Source: Lepus europaeus
Taxonomy: Eukaryota > Chordata > Mammalia > Lagomorpha > Leporidae
Assembly: GCF_033115175.1 (NCBI RefSeq)
Contig: NC_084850.1
Coordinates: 110,343,939-110,407,938, forward strand
Direction: 5' to 3'
DNA length: 64,000 nt
Each line of letters opens with the position of its first letter. The stretch's first letter is position 1. Shown piece by piece: positions 13,059 through 24,560 of this stretch. The notes under the pieces are model-generated. The model made no database searches and was not told where the DNA came from. It saw only the letters and a program-made list of their open reading frames with translations. A program made the translations under genes and the position numbers.

Positions 13059-14123
13059 ATAGACTTGCCTTTGCATGATTAACTGTACAAACATGAATTA
13101 TTGTGAAAGACTGTTTGCATGATCTGATATATCCAAGGAAATTAGTCAGCGCTACTTGAAGACAGATATTTTTGTATTCTTTACATGTCCCATGGTCTAA
13201 ATCCAGTAAGTCTTGAAATAATTGTTTTTTAATTAAATTACACCACTACACAGTAGGTTGAAACGTCTGTGCATACATTATCCAGTAGTTTGTTACAGAG
13301 AGCTACCAAGGCTGGGAGGAGTTCAGTTATGTTCTTGGATCCTTTTAGTGTTTACTGGCCTATTTCTACGTGTTTTATGGTTCTATTAAGAAAACAAAGG
13401 CTATCACTTTTGCTCATTTAAGAAACAAAATATGAGGATTCATCAGTCTAAATAAGAATCCAGATTGGATCATATTAGTACTACTCAAGACATGTACAGT
13501 TATTTATTTTCTGGGCAGTGGGACAACTATGACTCATGAAATAAAAATAGTGATGCATTAACCAGTAAGGACAACATGAGGCAAAAATAGGACTCGAGAC
13601 ACAATTGAAATAAACTAAGAAAACATATTCATCTAAGACCAGTTAAGCTTCTGGCACACAGTTTAAGGACGTGGAGTGCATTCATTCTTTATTCATGACG
13701 GAATTTGAGAACCTACAAAGTGCTTCGTTCTGTGCCAGTCACTGTGGGGATACAAAGGCAGTACTGGTATCTACTTTGTCCTCAAGAACACTATTAAAAG
13801 ATCCTAAGCAACTGAGTGAAATTACTTACACATGAAATAATTAATGAACTGAAAGACAACATGGAAAACTGAAAAAAAAAAGAACCACCAGAATCACACA
13901 TAGGAGGCAGGACTTCAACTACTAGATGGAAATATGTTTAAGAATTGAATATATTTTTGTGAAATGCAATTTATGGGAAACCATGGTTTTGGACAAAGCT
14001 CCTGCTCAACAGACTAGACCAAACTAGGACAGACCCACTCATGCAAGGTATCACATAATCAAACTGAACTTTAAAATGGGGAAGTTTAAAAAAATACTTT
14101 TCTGGCACATATAGATTGTACAC

Positions 14124-14440
14124 AACACATTGTGGTATGGTGGGTAAAGCCATCACCTGTGATGGCAGCATCCCACTTTGCACCAGTTCGAGTCCTGGCT
14201 GCTCCACTTCTGAGCCAGCTCCCTGCTAGTGGCCTGGAAAAGTAGCAGAGGATGGCCTAAGTGCTTAGGCCCCTGCCATCCCCGTGGGAGATTTGGATGA
14301 AGCTCCTGGCTCCTGGCTCAGCCCTGGCCATTGCAGCGAGTTGAGGAGTAAACCAGTGGATGGAAAATCTCTCTCTCCCTCCCACCCACTCACTCCTTTC
14401 TGTCTGTAACACTGACTTTCAAATAAGTCTTTTAAAAATA
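14124..14440 (+). mobile_element. CSINE
   Basis: Plus-strand copy with AGTTCGAGTCCTGGCTGC and a TTTCAAATAAGTC tail. Confidence 0.92.
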
Positions 14441-15225
14441 TATACTTTTCTTACACAAATTGAGATAATGTACTTCCTACAGATCCCTGACCCAGAATGG
14501 GTGAAATGCAAGAGCAATGGCGGGGGAAAACCAAGCTGGTACACATTTCAGCAAGCCTAAATGAAGGGCAAAGCCACTAACAGGACTCATTTGTGGAGAT
14601 GATAGAAATAAAACCAGATAACAAAACATAGTAGCTCAGTGAGAGGTGGTGGGAATTAACACACTTCATAGTGTTGTGTAATTTTGGAGGAATAAAGAGA
14701 TTCTGATAAACTTTAACTTTCAAATATAAATGTTAAGAAATTAAGGTTAGCCATTAAAATAATAAAAACATAATGTATAACTTCCCCCAAAATTAATGTA
14801 GATATCATAATTCAATAAAGGCAGAAAAGAAGAGAAACAGGCAATAAATGAATAGGAGGCCAAAAAATAACTTGGTAGAAATGAAACCATACATCAGTAA
14901 TAAAAATACAAAACTAGACCACGATCTTCAACACAATTTTCTTAGGTTAGACTGAAAAAAATAAACACAATTATAGGCTTTTTAAGAGACACATCTAAAA
15001 TATTACACAGAAATACTGAAAGCAGAGGATGTAAAACAATACTTTGGGCTAATATTCATCAAAAGAAAAGTAATTATAACAACTGTAACTGGTAAAAAAA
15101 AATAAAGGAAAAATTCTAACTACAGGTTAAGAGGATTGGTCCACAATAACAAAGGAAACAATCCATCAGTGAGACAAAATCTTGACCTTGCATCTAACAA
15201 CACCACTTAAAAATATATAAAGCAA

Positions 15226-15554
15226 GGGGCTGGCACTTGGTGCAATAGCTAAGTCACTGCTTGGGACCTCTGCATCTCATATTGAAGTTCCTGTGGTTCA
15301 AGTCCAGGCTACAACACTTCTGACTCAGCTTGCTGCTAATGTGTACCCTGGGAAACAGCAGATGATGGCTCAAGTACCTGAGTCCCTGCCACCCATATGG
15401 GGGACATGGATTGAATTCTGGGTACCTTATTTCAGCCCAGCCCAGCTCTGGCTGTTAGCAGGTGTCTGTGGAGTGAACCAGTAGATGGAAGATTTCTCCC
15501 TTTCTGTCAGTGCCTGCCTCTGTCTATCTGCCTTTCAAATGAAATGAAAATAGA
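15226..15554 (+). mobile_element. CSINE, older copy
   Basis: Plus-strand SINE inserted in the L1 relic. Body intact but diverged. Confidence 0.88.
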
Positions 15555-15811
15555 TAGCAAAATCCAACAGAAACTAGCAAATGAAACATAGGAGACTTTT
15601 AGTAATACTTATAAAATTTATTATTTTAATGTATAGGTTTGTCCTAACACTGCACTCAACAGTTAGAGAAAACACATACTTTTAAGTCCACACAGAACAA
15701 GCATTGCTCATATACCAGGGTACAAAGCAAGTCAACAACAAAGCATCTTCATCATATAAACTAAGGTTCTTTATTTTTAAACAAAAAGGCAGCCCCCAAG
15801 CCCTCCTGTTT

Positions 15812-16112
15812 ATAAATTTTATTTAAAAAAATATTTTGGGGGAAGCAAAGAGACAGAGAGACATAAAGAACTCCCATTAACTTGTCTACTCCTCAAATCC
15901 CTCTGACAGCAGGGCCTGGGCAGAAGCCCAAAGCTAGGATCTAGAAACCCAATCCAGGTCTCCCATATGGATGTCAAGGATCCAGTTACACGAGCCATCA
16001 CCACTGCCTCCCAGGGAGTGCATTAGTGGGAAGCTGGAGTCAGGAACCGGAGCTGGGAATCAAATCCAAGGTGTCTTAACTGGGGTCTTGACCACTAGGT
16101 CAAACACCACCT
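15812..16112 (-). mobile_element. CSINE, old copy
   Basis: Reverse-oriented diverged SINE within the same L1 relic. Confidence 0.82.
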
Positions 16113-16399
16113 CATTTGGAAACCCTAAAAAACAATTCTCAATTTATGGTTCATTACATAAATCCTAAAGGAAATTGCAAAGTGTCTAGAACTGAAAGAT
16201 AATAAAATTTGCTAATCAAGACTGAAATGCCCCAGAAGCAGCACTTAGTTCATGATTTTAAAAGATTAATAAACTAAGAATCACAAAAGAAAAAAGAGAC
16301 AATGAAACCAAAATCAAATGGAAGGGCAGAAATTAATGAAACAGAAGACAAACAGGGAGAATCAAGCCAAAGACTGCTTCTTTGAAAAGACAGAAAATA

Positions 16400-16743
16400 G
16401 GCCGGCGATGTGGCTCACTAGGCTAATCCTCCACCTTGCGGCGCCGACACACCGGGTTCTAGTCCCGGTCGGGGCGCCGGATTCTGTCCCGGTTGCCCCT
16501 CTTCCAGGCCAGCTCTCTGCTGTGGCCCGGGAGTGCAGTGGAGGATGGCCCAAGTGCTTGGGCCCTGCACCTGCATGGGAGACCAGGAGAAGCACCTGGC
16601 TCCTGCCATTGGATCAGTGTGGTGCGCCGGCCGCAGCGCGCCAACCGTGGCAGCCATTGGAGGGTGAACCAACGGCAAAAAGGAAGACCTTTCTCTCTGT
16701 CTCTCTCTCTCACTGTCCACTCTGCCTGTCAAAAAAAAAAAAA
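16400..16743 (+). mobile_element. CSINE2-type, young copy
   Basis: Near-consensus copy with a perfect 15-bp duplication AAAAGACAGAAAATA at 16385-16399 and 16744-16758. It lies inside the L1 ORF2 relic. Confidence 0.96.
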
Positions 16744-17104
16744 AAAAGACAGAAAATAAATTTCCAACATGACCGATAAAAAGAAAACAAATACTAGGAA
16801 TTAAAAAGGGAACAAAAGTAGATGCCATTAAGTTTTCAAAAAGAAGGCTTTACTATAATAATTTCATAAACTTGAAAACGCAAGAAATGGACAATGTTCT
16901 AGAAAATACTTGATTGAAAATATGAGGCACAGAGGACAACTGCTATGGTCAGCTAGGATTGAAGTTATTGGGAAGAACATCACAGAAAAGAAGGTCTTTG
17001 AAGACGGAAGGCCTTGGGAGAAGGCATGCCAAATAGGGAAGATGAGAGAGAAGAAAGGAGTAAGGGACTCTGAAGTAATTGGGACAGATGTGAATGTGAT
17101 TCTA

Positions 17105-17240
17105 GAACAAAGGTTCCCCACTTGGTCTGGACATTACAATCACCCCAGGGGAGCTTTCAAAAACAGCAACCGAAAATTCTCAATGGTTAGGCCAAACCCC
17201 AGTAAATCAATCTCTGGGCTGGACTGTGATTACATGTCTC
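17105..17240. mobile_element. MER5-like hAT remnant
   Basis: Decayed copy of the ...GACATTACAATCACCCCAGGGGAGCTTT... pattern typical of MER5-type elements. Confidence 0.55.
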
Positions 17241-17559
17241 AAATATCCAAGTTTTGTCCGGCGAGTTTTAACACTAACAATGTGTGCGAACACTAAGAAT
17301 AAAACTTTGGCTTTGTGTGTTTTCTGTTACTGTAATCTCACATTTTTAATGACATGCTTTGATTATTTCCTTCTCCCAGCCCCAAATCACTGTATCTCTA
17401 GGCAATGTAAACTAATCGTATTAGAATAAACACAATACAAATAAAAGGCAAAGACCTAAAATCGATCAAAACTGTGGAATCAAACATTGTTGTTGCTGGG
17501 GAGAAATGCTTTTTCATCTTTTGGATTATCTGTGTCATTGCTTTCGTCTCTCCTCAGAA

Positions 17560-18440
17560 GTGTACTTAATCAAGAATTGAGTACACTTGAAAAGCCAAAT
17601 CACAGACTAGGAGACAATATTTGCAGTACATACTTGCACACCCAAAAAGGACTTGAATCCAGAATATACAAAGACTATTTACAAATCGATAATGTTAAAA
17701 ACACACCTTATACAAGAGGATATCAAAATGGTCGGTGGAAAAATGAGAGTTCAATATCGTTGGTCCTAAGACGGCAGATTAAAAGGTGAATGGCTAAAAT
17801 AAAACAGACTGAAAACAAGTCTTAGTGAGGGTGTGGAACCACTGGAACTTTGTCACATTGCTGGTGAGAGCACAAGTTAGTACTGCCACTGTGGGAAAAT
17901 GTTAAGCAGTACCTTGTAATGCTAAACTTACCTTATTTGTGAGCAATTCCATACATGTATGTTTATGTCCACCAAAAAGCACATCCTGCAATGCTCACTG
18001 TGGCTCTATTCAAAGTAGCCCAGACCTGAAAAGCACCCCAATGTCCAGCAGAATGGATCCACTGTGCTCCAGTCACACAGCAGACTCCCATGTGACAATG
18101 GCGGTGAGACTGTTTATATGTATCACATGACCAACTCCCACTGGCATGATAGTTAATGAAAGAAGGGACACGAAATAGTCCCTATGGCATGATTCTTTTT
18201 ATGTAAAGACCAAGAAAAAACAATGTATGGTAAAATAATTCTGCATATTAGCTACTGCTAGGTGTGTATGCACGTATGGTTACGGACTGGGAAGGGGTCT
18301 AAGAGGAACTTTGGGCTGCTGAAAAGTCCTATATCATATCGATGTGGCTGTTTGATTTCTACAGCTGTGAAAGTTCAAGCTGCACGTGTAACGTTTTGAG
18401 CACTTTACCATATGTAAATGTTATACCTCAAGAAAAAAAA
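17560..18440 (+). mobile_element. Ancient L1 3' end
   Basis: Carries late-ORF2 landmarks (CTGGTGAGAGCACAAGTTAG, CCCCAATGTCCAGCAGAATGG, GACTGGGAAGGGGTC) and ends ATGTTATACCTCAAGAAAAAAAA, a typical old L1 3' terminus. It may belong to the same insertion as the ORF2 relic upstream, with a unique or MER5-containing segment between them. Confidence 0.85.
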
Positions 18441-19250
18441 GGGCACTTTATTTTGTATCTTTTAAATTTCATTTGAAGGCAGAATGAACATCAGACACAA
18501 GTCGCTAAGAGTTGAAACACGACTACTTTACAGTTTTGAAATGAAATCAACCTTGGCCCAAATGGTTCACATTAAAAGTCTGTAATGCTGAGATCTGAGT
18601 GTATACATTTCTTACTGAACAAAGTGTATGAACAAATACAGAGTTTGCAAAAAGGTGAACCGTAGGTTGGGATCTATTTAGGATTTTACAGAAGAGCCTC
18701 ATTTCAACATATGATAAAAGAGAAATTTTAAAATAAAACATTGAAAAGTTTTGAGCCACATGTGTTTCCACAAAAGAGCTCTCCCTAATTCTCTAAAAAC
18801 TGCTGACCTTTTCAAGAGAGAAGAAGGCGTGGGCAGTGTGCCTTGTTAGCCTTACAGGATTTACCCCATTCAGAGTTCAGGCTAACAAACAGAGATGGTC
18901 AGAATGTCTGCCATCCCATCCAAGTACAGGTTGATCTAGAGGGAAGGGGGAATATATATAAGATCCACTCATTTTTATAACAGGTCAATTTATACTTTTA
19001 CTTGGTTTTTTTTTTTTTTGGATGACTAATAAGGAGAAAAAAAGATTACAGATAATATATTTTTCGGTGCTTAATACTAAAACGCTCTTTCAATTAAGTG
19101 TAAACATTCCACGCTTCAGTACAAATGGAAGCATTGGGACAACTGAATAGTACTATGTAATCTCTTCTCTAGATTGCATTTATTCAATCCAATCCAGAGA
19201 AAGAAGAAAGAAGGGAAGAATGCACATGCCTTAGAAATGAGAAAGGGAAG

Positions 19251-19597
19251 CCGGTGCCGTGGCTCAACAGGCTAATCCTCCACCTTGCAGCGCCGACACA
19301 CCGGGTTCTAGTCCCGGTCGGGGCACCGATCCTGTCCCGGTTGCTCCTCTTCCAGGCCAGCTCTCTGCTGTGGCCAGGGAGTGCAGTGGACGATGGCCCA
19401 AGTGTTTGGGCTCTGCACCCCATGGGAGACCAGGATAAGCACCTGGCTCCTGCCATCAGAACAGCGCGGTGCGCCGGCCGCAGCGCGCTACCGCGGCGGC
19501 CATTGGAGGGTGAACCAACGGCAAAAGGAAGACCTTTCTCTCTGTCTCTCTCTCACTGTCCACTCTGCCTGTCAAAAATAAAAAAAGAAAAAAAAAA
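19251..19597 (+). mobile_element. CSINE2-type, very young copy
   Basis: Near-consensus with a perfect 18-bp duplication AGAAATGAGAAAGGGAAG at 19233-19250 and 19598-19615. It lies about 400 bp beyond the TSPAN7 poly(A) site. Confidence 0.97.
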
Positions 19598-20010
19598 AGA
19601 AATGAGAAAGGGAAGAATCGGTGCGCCTTTCCTTTTCAAATGAAATCCAGTCTTTTAAAAAAAACCTGCTGAAATCTATGGGTTTATTTCATGAATCTCG
19701 GGCTGGAGGATTTCAGAGACTGAAAACAACACGAGGGCTCTATTTCTGCAGCTAATATATTAATAGTTCATGATAAATGAGTCCAGTTTCTGAAATGCCC
19801 ACAATAAAAAAGCTAACCCTCCAGCTCTTAGGCTGCCTGATGCTGTTTTTCTGGGTGTGGAGTAGGAGCCTGTGTGGAGAGGAGTGTCCTGTGTCAAGTT
19901 GGCAGTCTCCAACCTTCCGTGGAGCACGATGGGTACAGAGATGATGGATACAGAAATACATGTTCCAAAGCTTTCATAATAATCAAAGAACAGAACCAGA
20001 ACACAGCCAT

Positions 20011-21014
20011 TGTAATTGCTCTATTTATTAATACATATATCACAAATGTTCACAATATCAATGCATTCTTGTTGGCATGCTAGACAGAGGCATTATTTTT
20101 AAGATCTTTTAAAAATATTTTGACTTTTGTTCCCCCTTCACACTCATTTTTAAATCGATCTGATGAGGTCTTCAATGTGTGTAATGTCAACGCAAGAAAA
20201 AAATACAGAAAGAAGTAGTAAAATAACACAATTGCAATTAACTGGGGAAAACAAAAGTGATGTCATTGCCTTCACAGGAAGCAATAGTATAGCTTTGTAA
20301 CAGGATTATACAGGTTTCAACTGAGAGGCAAAGGTGCACTCAACTGTCCCTACATACCCAGATACGGAACAATGAGAAAGGAGGCCACCCAATGCTCAGT
20401 GACAATGCCCGTCATGCATGACACATGCTCTCTCCTCCTCACGGGCAATTACTGATGTGTCGCTGTGTATGTCCTAGGTAGCCTAAAGAAGGTAGGAAAC
20501 GGCCTTAGTAAAGGGAAAACCCAACCAAACAACATCAAGCCAAAAGAACAGGTAACTATTGTCTGCTTATCTATGTAAAAGTGTGTGGCATTTATCGACC
20601 ACGGTGAGGGGCTTACAAGAGCCTGCCACACTACATGCAGGCCCCAAAAGGGCCAGTGATGGGTGCAATCACCAGTCACCTAGGATGAGCTGCAGGTGGA
20701 CCAAGTACAAATGGAAGAGCTGGCACACACAGGGCCTCGGGGGTCAGGGGTGGGGGGTTCACTAGGACTAGCTGCAAGGGGATCTGGCTACACTCTGTGG
20801 CACAACAGGGCTTTCACAAGATGGACACTACACATGATGAGTGCTGTAGGGTGAAGCAGAGACTGGGTTGGAGTGTCAGTTGCACGCAGGGATGGGGGTT
20901 AGGGTAGCAGGGCAAGTGGAATATGCACTGTGCTCTAACATTCTTTGGAAGTCTTTCGAAGATTCCTGCAGTTTCATTTTAAAACAGGTCTCTTATTCCA
21001 TCATTCTTGAAAGA
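20011..21014 (-). other. TSPAN7: TSPAN7 exon 8, non-coding 3' UTR exon
   Basis: About 1.0 kb. The acceptor is TTTTTCTTTTAG, directly upstream of TCTTTCAAGAATGATGG at 21014 and below. It is preceded by a TACTAAT branch-point match at 21052-21046, about 33 nt away, and a run of about 14 T further up. The sequence just after the acceptor resembles what I recall of the human TSPAN7 3' UTR directly after the coding exon, which supports joining 21286 to 21014. The first AATAAA reading downstream on this strand is at 20029-20024, which sets the 3' end near 20011. No open frame or repeat was recognised inside. The exact cleavage position is an estimate. Confidence 0.8.
20024..20029 (-). terminator. 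TSPAN7: Poly(A) signal of TSPAN7
   Basis: Canonical AATAAA on the minus strand. It is followed by a CA dinucleotide at about 20012-20011 and then a GU/U-rich stretch (TGGCTGTGTTCTGGTTCTG), the expected cleavage and downstream elements. No other AATAAA was seen on this strand between here and the stop codon. Confidence 0.75.
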
Positions 21015-21285
21015 CTAAAAGAAAAATTAAAACATGTAATTCATCATTAGTAAGAATTCAAAAAAAAAAAAAAAGGTATCAGTTGAAGAGAGCATTTCTA
21101 CAACAGTACCAATCACACCTCCTCCCCAGCACCATGGAAATGAGATTTTCACACGTGGACAAGTACCACAAAATCAGGTAGTTAAGTGGCCAGGCAGTAT
21201 GCCTGCTCCTTCGAAGGGCAGCACGTGTTCCAATGGGGAACTCCCAAAATGAACCACCCCCTCCCCCGCAAGCACTGCCACTCAC
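21015..21285 (-). other. TSPAN7: Intron 7, a short 271-nt intron in the 3' UTR
   Basis: The donor GTGAGT is followed on the sense strand by G-runs (GGGGGAGGGGGTGG), a common enhancer arrangement for short mammalian introns. The intron carries a TACTAAT branch-point match (21052-21046), a T14 tract (about 21074-21061) and ends TTTTAG. Nothing else was recognised in it. Confidence 0.78.
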
Positions 21286-21292
21286 CTTCTCC

Positions 21293-21361
21293 TTATACCA
21301 TCTCATACTGATTGGCCGTGATGAACCGGGACAGACAGCAGGCCAGAAGCATGCCAATCAA
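21293..21361 (-). CDS. TSPAN7: TSPAN7 exon 7: end of TM4, C-terminal tail and stop
   Basis: 69 coding nt (22 codons plus TAA at 21295-21293). The acceptor is CTCCCTGGCAACAG just above 21361. The peptide starts LIGMLLACCLSRF and ends ITANQYEMV. It completes TM4, adds the juxtamembrane cysteine pair C235/C236 (palmitoylation candidates) and the short cytoplasmic tail, residues 228-249. The terminal hydrophobic residues fit the PDZ-type interaction with PICK1 known for this protein. The exon does not end at the stop: a strong donor AAG|GTGAGT follows 7 nt later, between 21286 and 21285, so the exon proper is 21286-21361 and the 3' UTR is spliced. Confidence 0.96.
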   Translation of the reverse strand: MIGMLLACCLSRFITANQYEMV

Positions 21362-22383
21362 CTGTTGCCAGGGAGAAAAAACAAAAGTGATAATCTCAGG
21401 TCATTGGACTACCCCCTATTTTGAGCCTAAAATGTAATTTTTAAATTTTATTTCAACTGAAAAAGAATCATTGACTATGTTTATGGATATGATGTGATCT
21501 TTCGATAGATGTACATCCCTCGACGTGAATTTTAACTACTGATGGTTTCTGGATGTGAATGTGGAAAGGGTAAGAGAGAAAAATATCAAATCTGATTTCA
21601 TTTGTGAGCTCTCTCACCAAAATACTGGGTGAGGGTCAACTGGAGGTTTGGGAATTAGTCATAAGAGTCTAGCTCTAACTCTATCTGGCTATTTAAGAAC
21701 AACTTTTGACATTGAAATAGCATTAAAAGTTGTTAATGCTAGGAGAGTAAAGAAGAAATTAAGTAACAACCAGTGAGACATAAACTAACAGGGCTAAATT
21801 TAATTCAAAGCCATAGCACATGCATTTGGAAAACTTCTCAAGCTAGCATGAGACTCCTGTCATACCAGGATGATAAAACACTAGTTCTTTCCTTGAGACA
21901 AGAATAAAGACACTGTTCTTAACTAGGTATACTTGCCAGTAAGGAGAAGAAGAAACACTTGTGAGAAGTACGAGAGGAACGGGAAAGTGGAGCTTTAAAT
22001 TCTCTGTCTCTCAATCATGTGGATATCTCGGCCTAAGTGGGTCCATCTACCCTCAAGGCCCACCTCCTAGTTTTTCAGGGATCCCAACACAAGAGTATCT
22101 CCCTCCTCAGAAGACCCTAGTCCTCTACCTGTCTTAGTGCTTTACCCTAATCTATGGCACAGGTGAATCTGAGAGAAATGGTTGTGAGACCATCAAGACA
22201 CCCCTAAACAATGTTGTTCTGCTCCTTAGAAGCCAAACTTCTCATTCATGAACCTGAAGGATTACTATTCCTTGGACAGGAGCCCAACTGGGCACTTGAG
22301 CCTAGAGGCTGCCTTCTCTTGGCCAATGTAGTCCTTTCTCGTTATGGAATTGGGGTGGGAATGACCTTAAGATATAATCTGGT

Positions 22384-22535
22384 GCAGTGTCACTCACTCA
22401 GAGTGTGTCCCCAGGACCAAAAACATCAACATCACCTGGGACCTGGTTACAGAATACACATTCTCAGGATGACTTGATGAATCAGACACTCTGAGGTGCG
22501 GGACCAGCGACTGGTGTTTTACAAGACCTCCAGGA
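22384..22535. mobile_element. MER5-like hAT remnant
   Basis: AACATCACCTGGGACCTGGTTACAGAA... and GATGAATCAGACACTCTGAGG followed by GTGTTTTACAAGACCTCCAGG match the MER5A layout. Confidence 0.75.
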
Positions 22536-23756
22536 GAGGGGGACTCACTCATCCAGTCTACCTAGTCACTCTTACCTTACAGGTGAGATACCTGCAGCTA
22601 AAAGTGCCTCTCACTGTTGGTCATGGCGACACCTGAACTCTGTTCTCCTGGCTCTTAACCCACCTGTGCAAATTCCAGTCCCCAATTCTTATCTTGCTTT
22701 CCAAAATTAAAATTATACTGTGAAATATACAAACTGTAACCTCTTTCATATATATGAAAAAAAGGCATCACCCTATTGGACTCACCCTATCTCCTCCCTA
22801 CGCTCTAGCCAACATCATTTTGTGCCAGAGATAGTGTTATGCATTTGCCATCAAGTGGCCAAAAGTAGCATGGCTGCACCCTCCAGAATATTCTGCCAAT
22901 TGAGAAACTAAAATCCTTCCTTGAATACAAGGACTTTGAATGTTAGTCTATCCCTTTTTATTGGAACTGCCATTTTGCAGGACCAACAAGAACCAGAACA
23001 TGCTCGATACTGCCAAAAAATCAGGTTCCAGCCAAAAGACAGAAATTAGAGGTATAGAATAATTCAGAATAACAAGTTATTGAATCTTTACATAAGCCTG
23101 TGCAATATTATAACCCTGATTTTCAAGATAAGAGAATGGGTTTATAAGAGAGTAAACAGTATTTCCCAAAGCACGAAGCGCTTAAGACTATACCCCATCT
23201 CCCCTCACCCAAAAGAATAGCCCCAGCTTTATCCTGCCTTCTACACAGAGAAGGTAAACAGGCCTCCAAAGGGCCTGGAGAAGAATTTCGGGCACATAAA
23301 GAATCATCCCAGTAGGCAATGGGCCCTAGGGGAGGCCGTGTGGGGAATGATGGTAAGGGGATGGATGGGTGGGATCTGTATTTTCTGATGAGCAACTTAA
23401 ATCCCATAGGCTCCAACCTTTTGCTATAAGAGAATACAATGAGTTTTGTTCAGGAGCTACCTGAGGCAGAAACGAGAACGACCTTTGACCTCCACATTTA
23501 GTATGGCAGACCAGGCAAGGACGCCAGAGGCAGAACCCTGGATCCATGGCAGCTGCTCAATCTAAAGCAAGCCAGCGAACCCCTCCCTTCTGGCAACCAG
23601 CTCTGTCCTCTCCACTCGGGACCACAATAGTGCACGAATGGGGCGCAAATCCCACCCAACGGGTTCCAAGTCTAGCAAAGCCCTGTGTTTGTAAACCTTG
23701 GCTACTCAACTGCAAAAAACAGAGGGCCCAGAGAATACTCTACCTCCCACCAAGTG

Positions 23757-23783
23757 CATACACACATACACACACACACACAC
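23757..23783. repeat. CA microsatellite
   Basis: Short (CA)n run with one interruption (CATACACACATACACAC...). Confidence 0.9.
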
Positions 23784-23879
23784 AGCCAAACCAAGGTGCA
23801 GAGCAGTATTGCAAATCAAGCAACGCAAGTGTCTGGGCACTTTACACTCCTGGCTTCCAGCCCCTTTTGGGTGCCGGGA

Positions 23880-24560
23880 GGTAGGAAGAGAACATGCATG
23901 AAAGTGAGGGAGTGTGTGAGAGTTACAGACTGTGGGTGTGAGCACACACGAAAGCACAAGAGCATATGTCAAAGACAGTACCTGTGTCAGAGTTCATGTA
24001 CCATGGCAAAGCCTGCGCAAGACAGCGCAGGATCTGACAGAGCGCATGCATGCCGAGAGAAGGTGAGTGCAAGACAGAGTGGCAGGAGAGCAAGAGCTCC
24101 TGTGGGAGACCACTCTGTGAGTGCACACGAGATGGCAGAGTGTGTGAGAGACGGCATATGCAAGAAAGCAAGCGCGTGGGTGAGAGAGCCAGAGAGAGTG
24201 CACACGAGAGCAGAGAGCAAGTGGGAGAGAGTGCACAGCAGAGCCCATGAGAGCAGCGAGTGTGGGGGAGGGCATGAGACAGGATACGGGAGCCAGCACA
24301 TGCAAAGTGCAATGCCAGAGAGCAGATGACAACACACAAGCATGTGAGACAGGACAGGGGGCCGCTGGAGTGCGGCACCAGCAGGCAGCACAGGAGGTGT
24401 GAGACAGCACAGGGCTAGCGCTGGGGAGCAGAGAGCACGAGAGCACGTGACAGCAAAGTGGGCAGGTGTGCAAGAGCAGCAGAGAGCGGGAGTGTGAGAG
24501 AGAGCGAGCGAGCGAGCGAGCACGCATGAGGGAGAAAGCAAGTGCGTTCCCCTACCCCCA
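23880..24560. repeat. Purine-rich degenerate minisatellite-like tract
   Basis: About 680 bp in which short GAGAG, GTGAGAG, GCACACGAGAG and AGAGCAAG units recur without a fixed period, ending in a clean (GAGC)n patch near 24503-24520. Frames stay open for 150 to 214 codons on both strands because of composition, not because of a gene. Confidence 0.8.

Larger units (their letters stand above)
14650..16905 (+). mobile_element. Ancient L1 ORF2 relic, split by three SINEs
   Basis: Pieces 14650-15225, 15555-15811, 16113-16399 and 16744-16905 follow L1 ORF2 order: an endonuclease-region block (CCATCAGTGAGACAAAATC, CTAACAACACC), then a block of the GAACAAGCATTGCTCATATACC type, then AATGAAACAGAAGACAAAC...TTCTTTGAAAAGA, then GAAATGGACAATGTTCTAGAA. 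Stops in all frames; non-functional. Confidence 0.82.
1..20010. other. Intergenic region downstream of TSPAN7
   Basis: No exon-like frame was recognised. It is filled with L1 relics, SINEs, MER5-like and MLT1-like remnants listed separately. Unannotated unique-looking stretches are 5701-7930, 8254-9768, 10340-11223, 11554-12219, 13059-14123 (apart from an L2/MIR-like trace near 13690-13800) and 18441-19250. Part of 5701-6260 has the flavour of old LINE sequence, but I could not place it firmly. Confidence 0.7.

Noticed and set aside
16440-16500. tRNA-like B box sequences (GGTTCTAGTCCCGG, GGTTCGAGTCC)
   Set aside because: They are the Pol III promoter remnants of CSINEs, present in most copies. 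No cloverleaf or tRNA gene is present.
21127-21138. CAGCACCATGGA, identical to part of the REST/NRSF core, in intron 7
   Set aside because: The second half of the motif (CAGCGCC) is missing, so a functional site is doubtful despite the neuronal gene.
21079-21357. 92-codon minus frame over exon 7, and 3' UTR continuous with exon 7
   Set aside because: Wrong frame relative to TSPAN7. Continuity is less likely than splicing, given the donor, branch point and acceptor.
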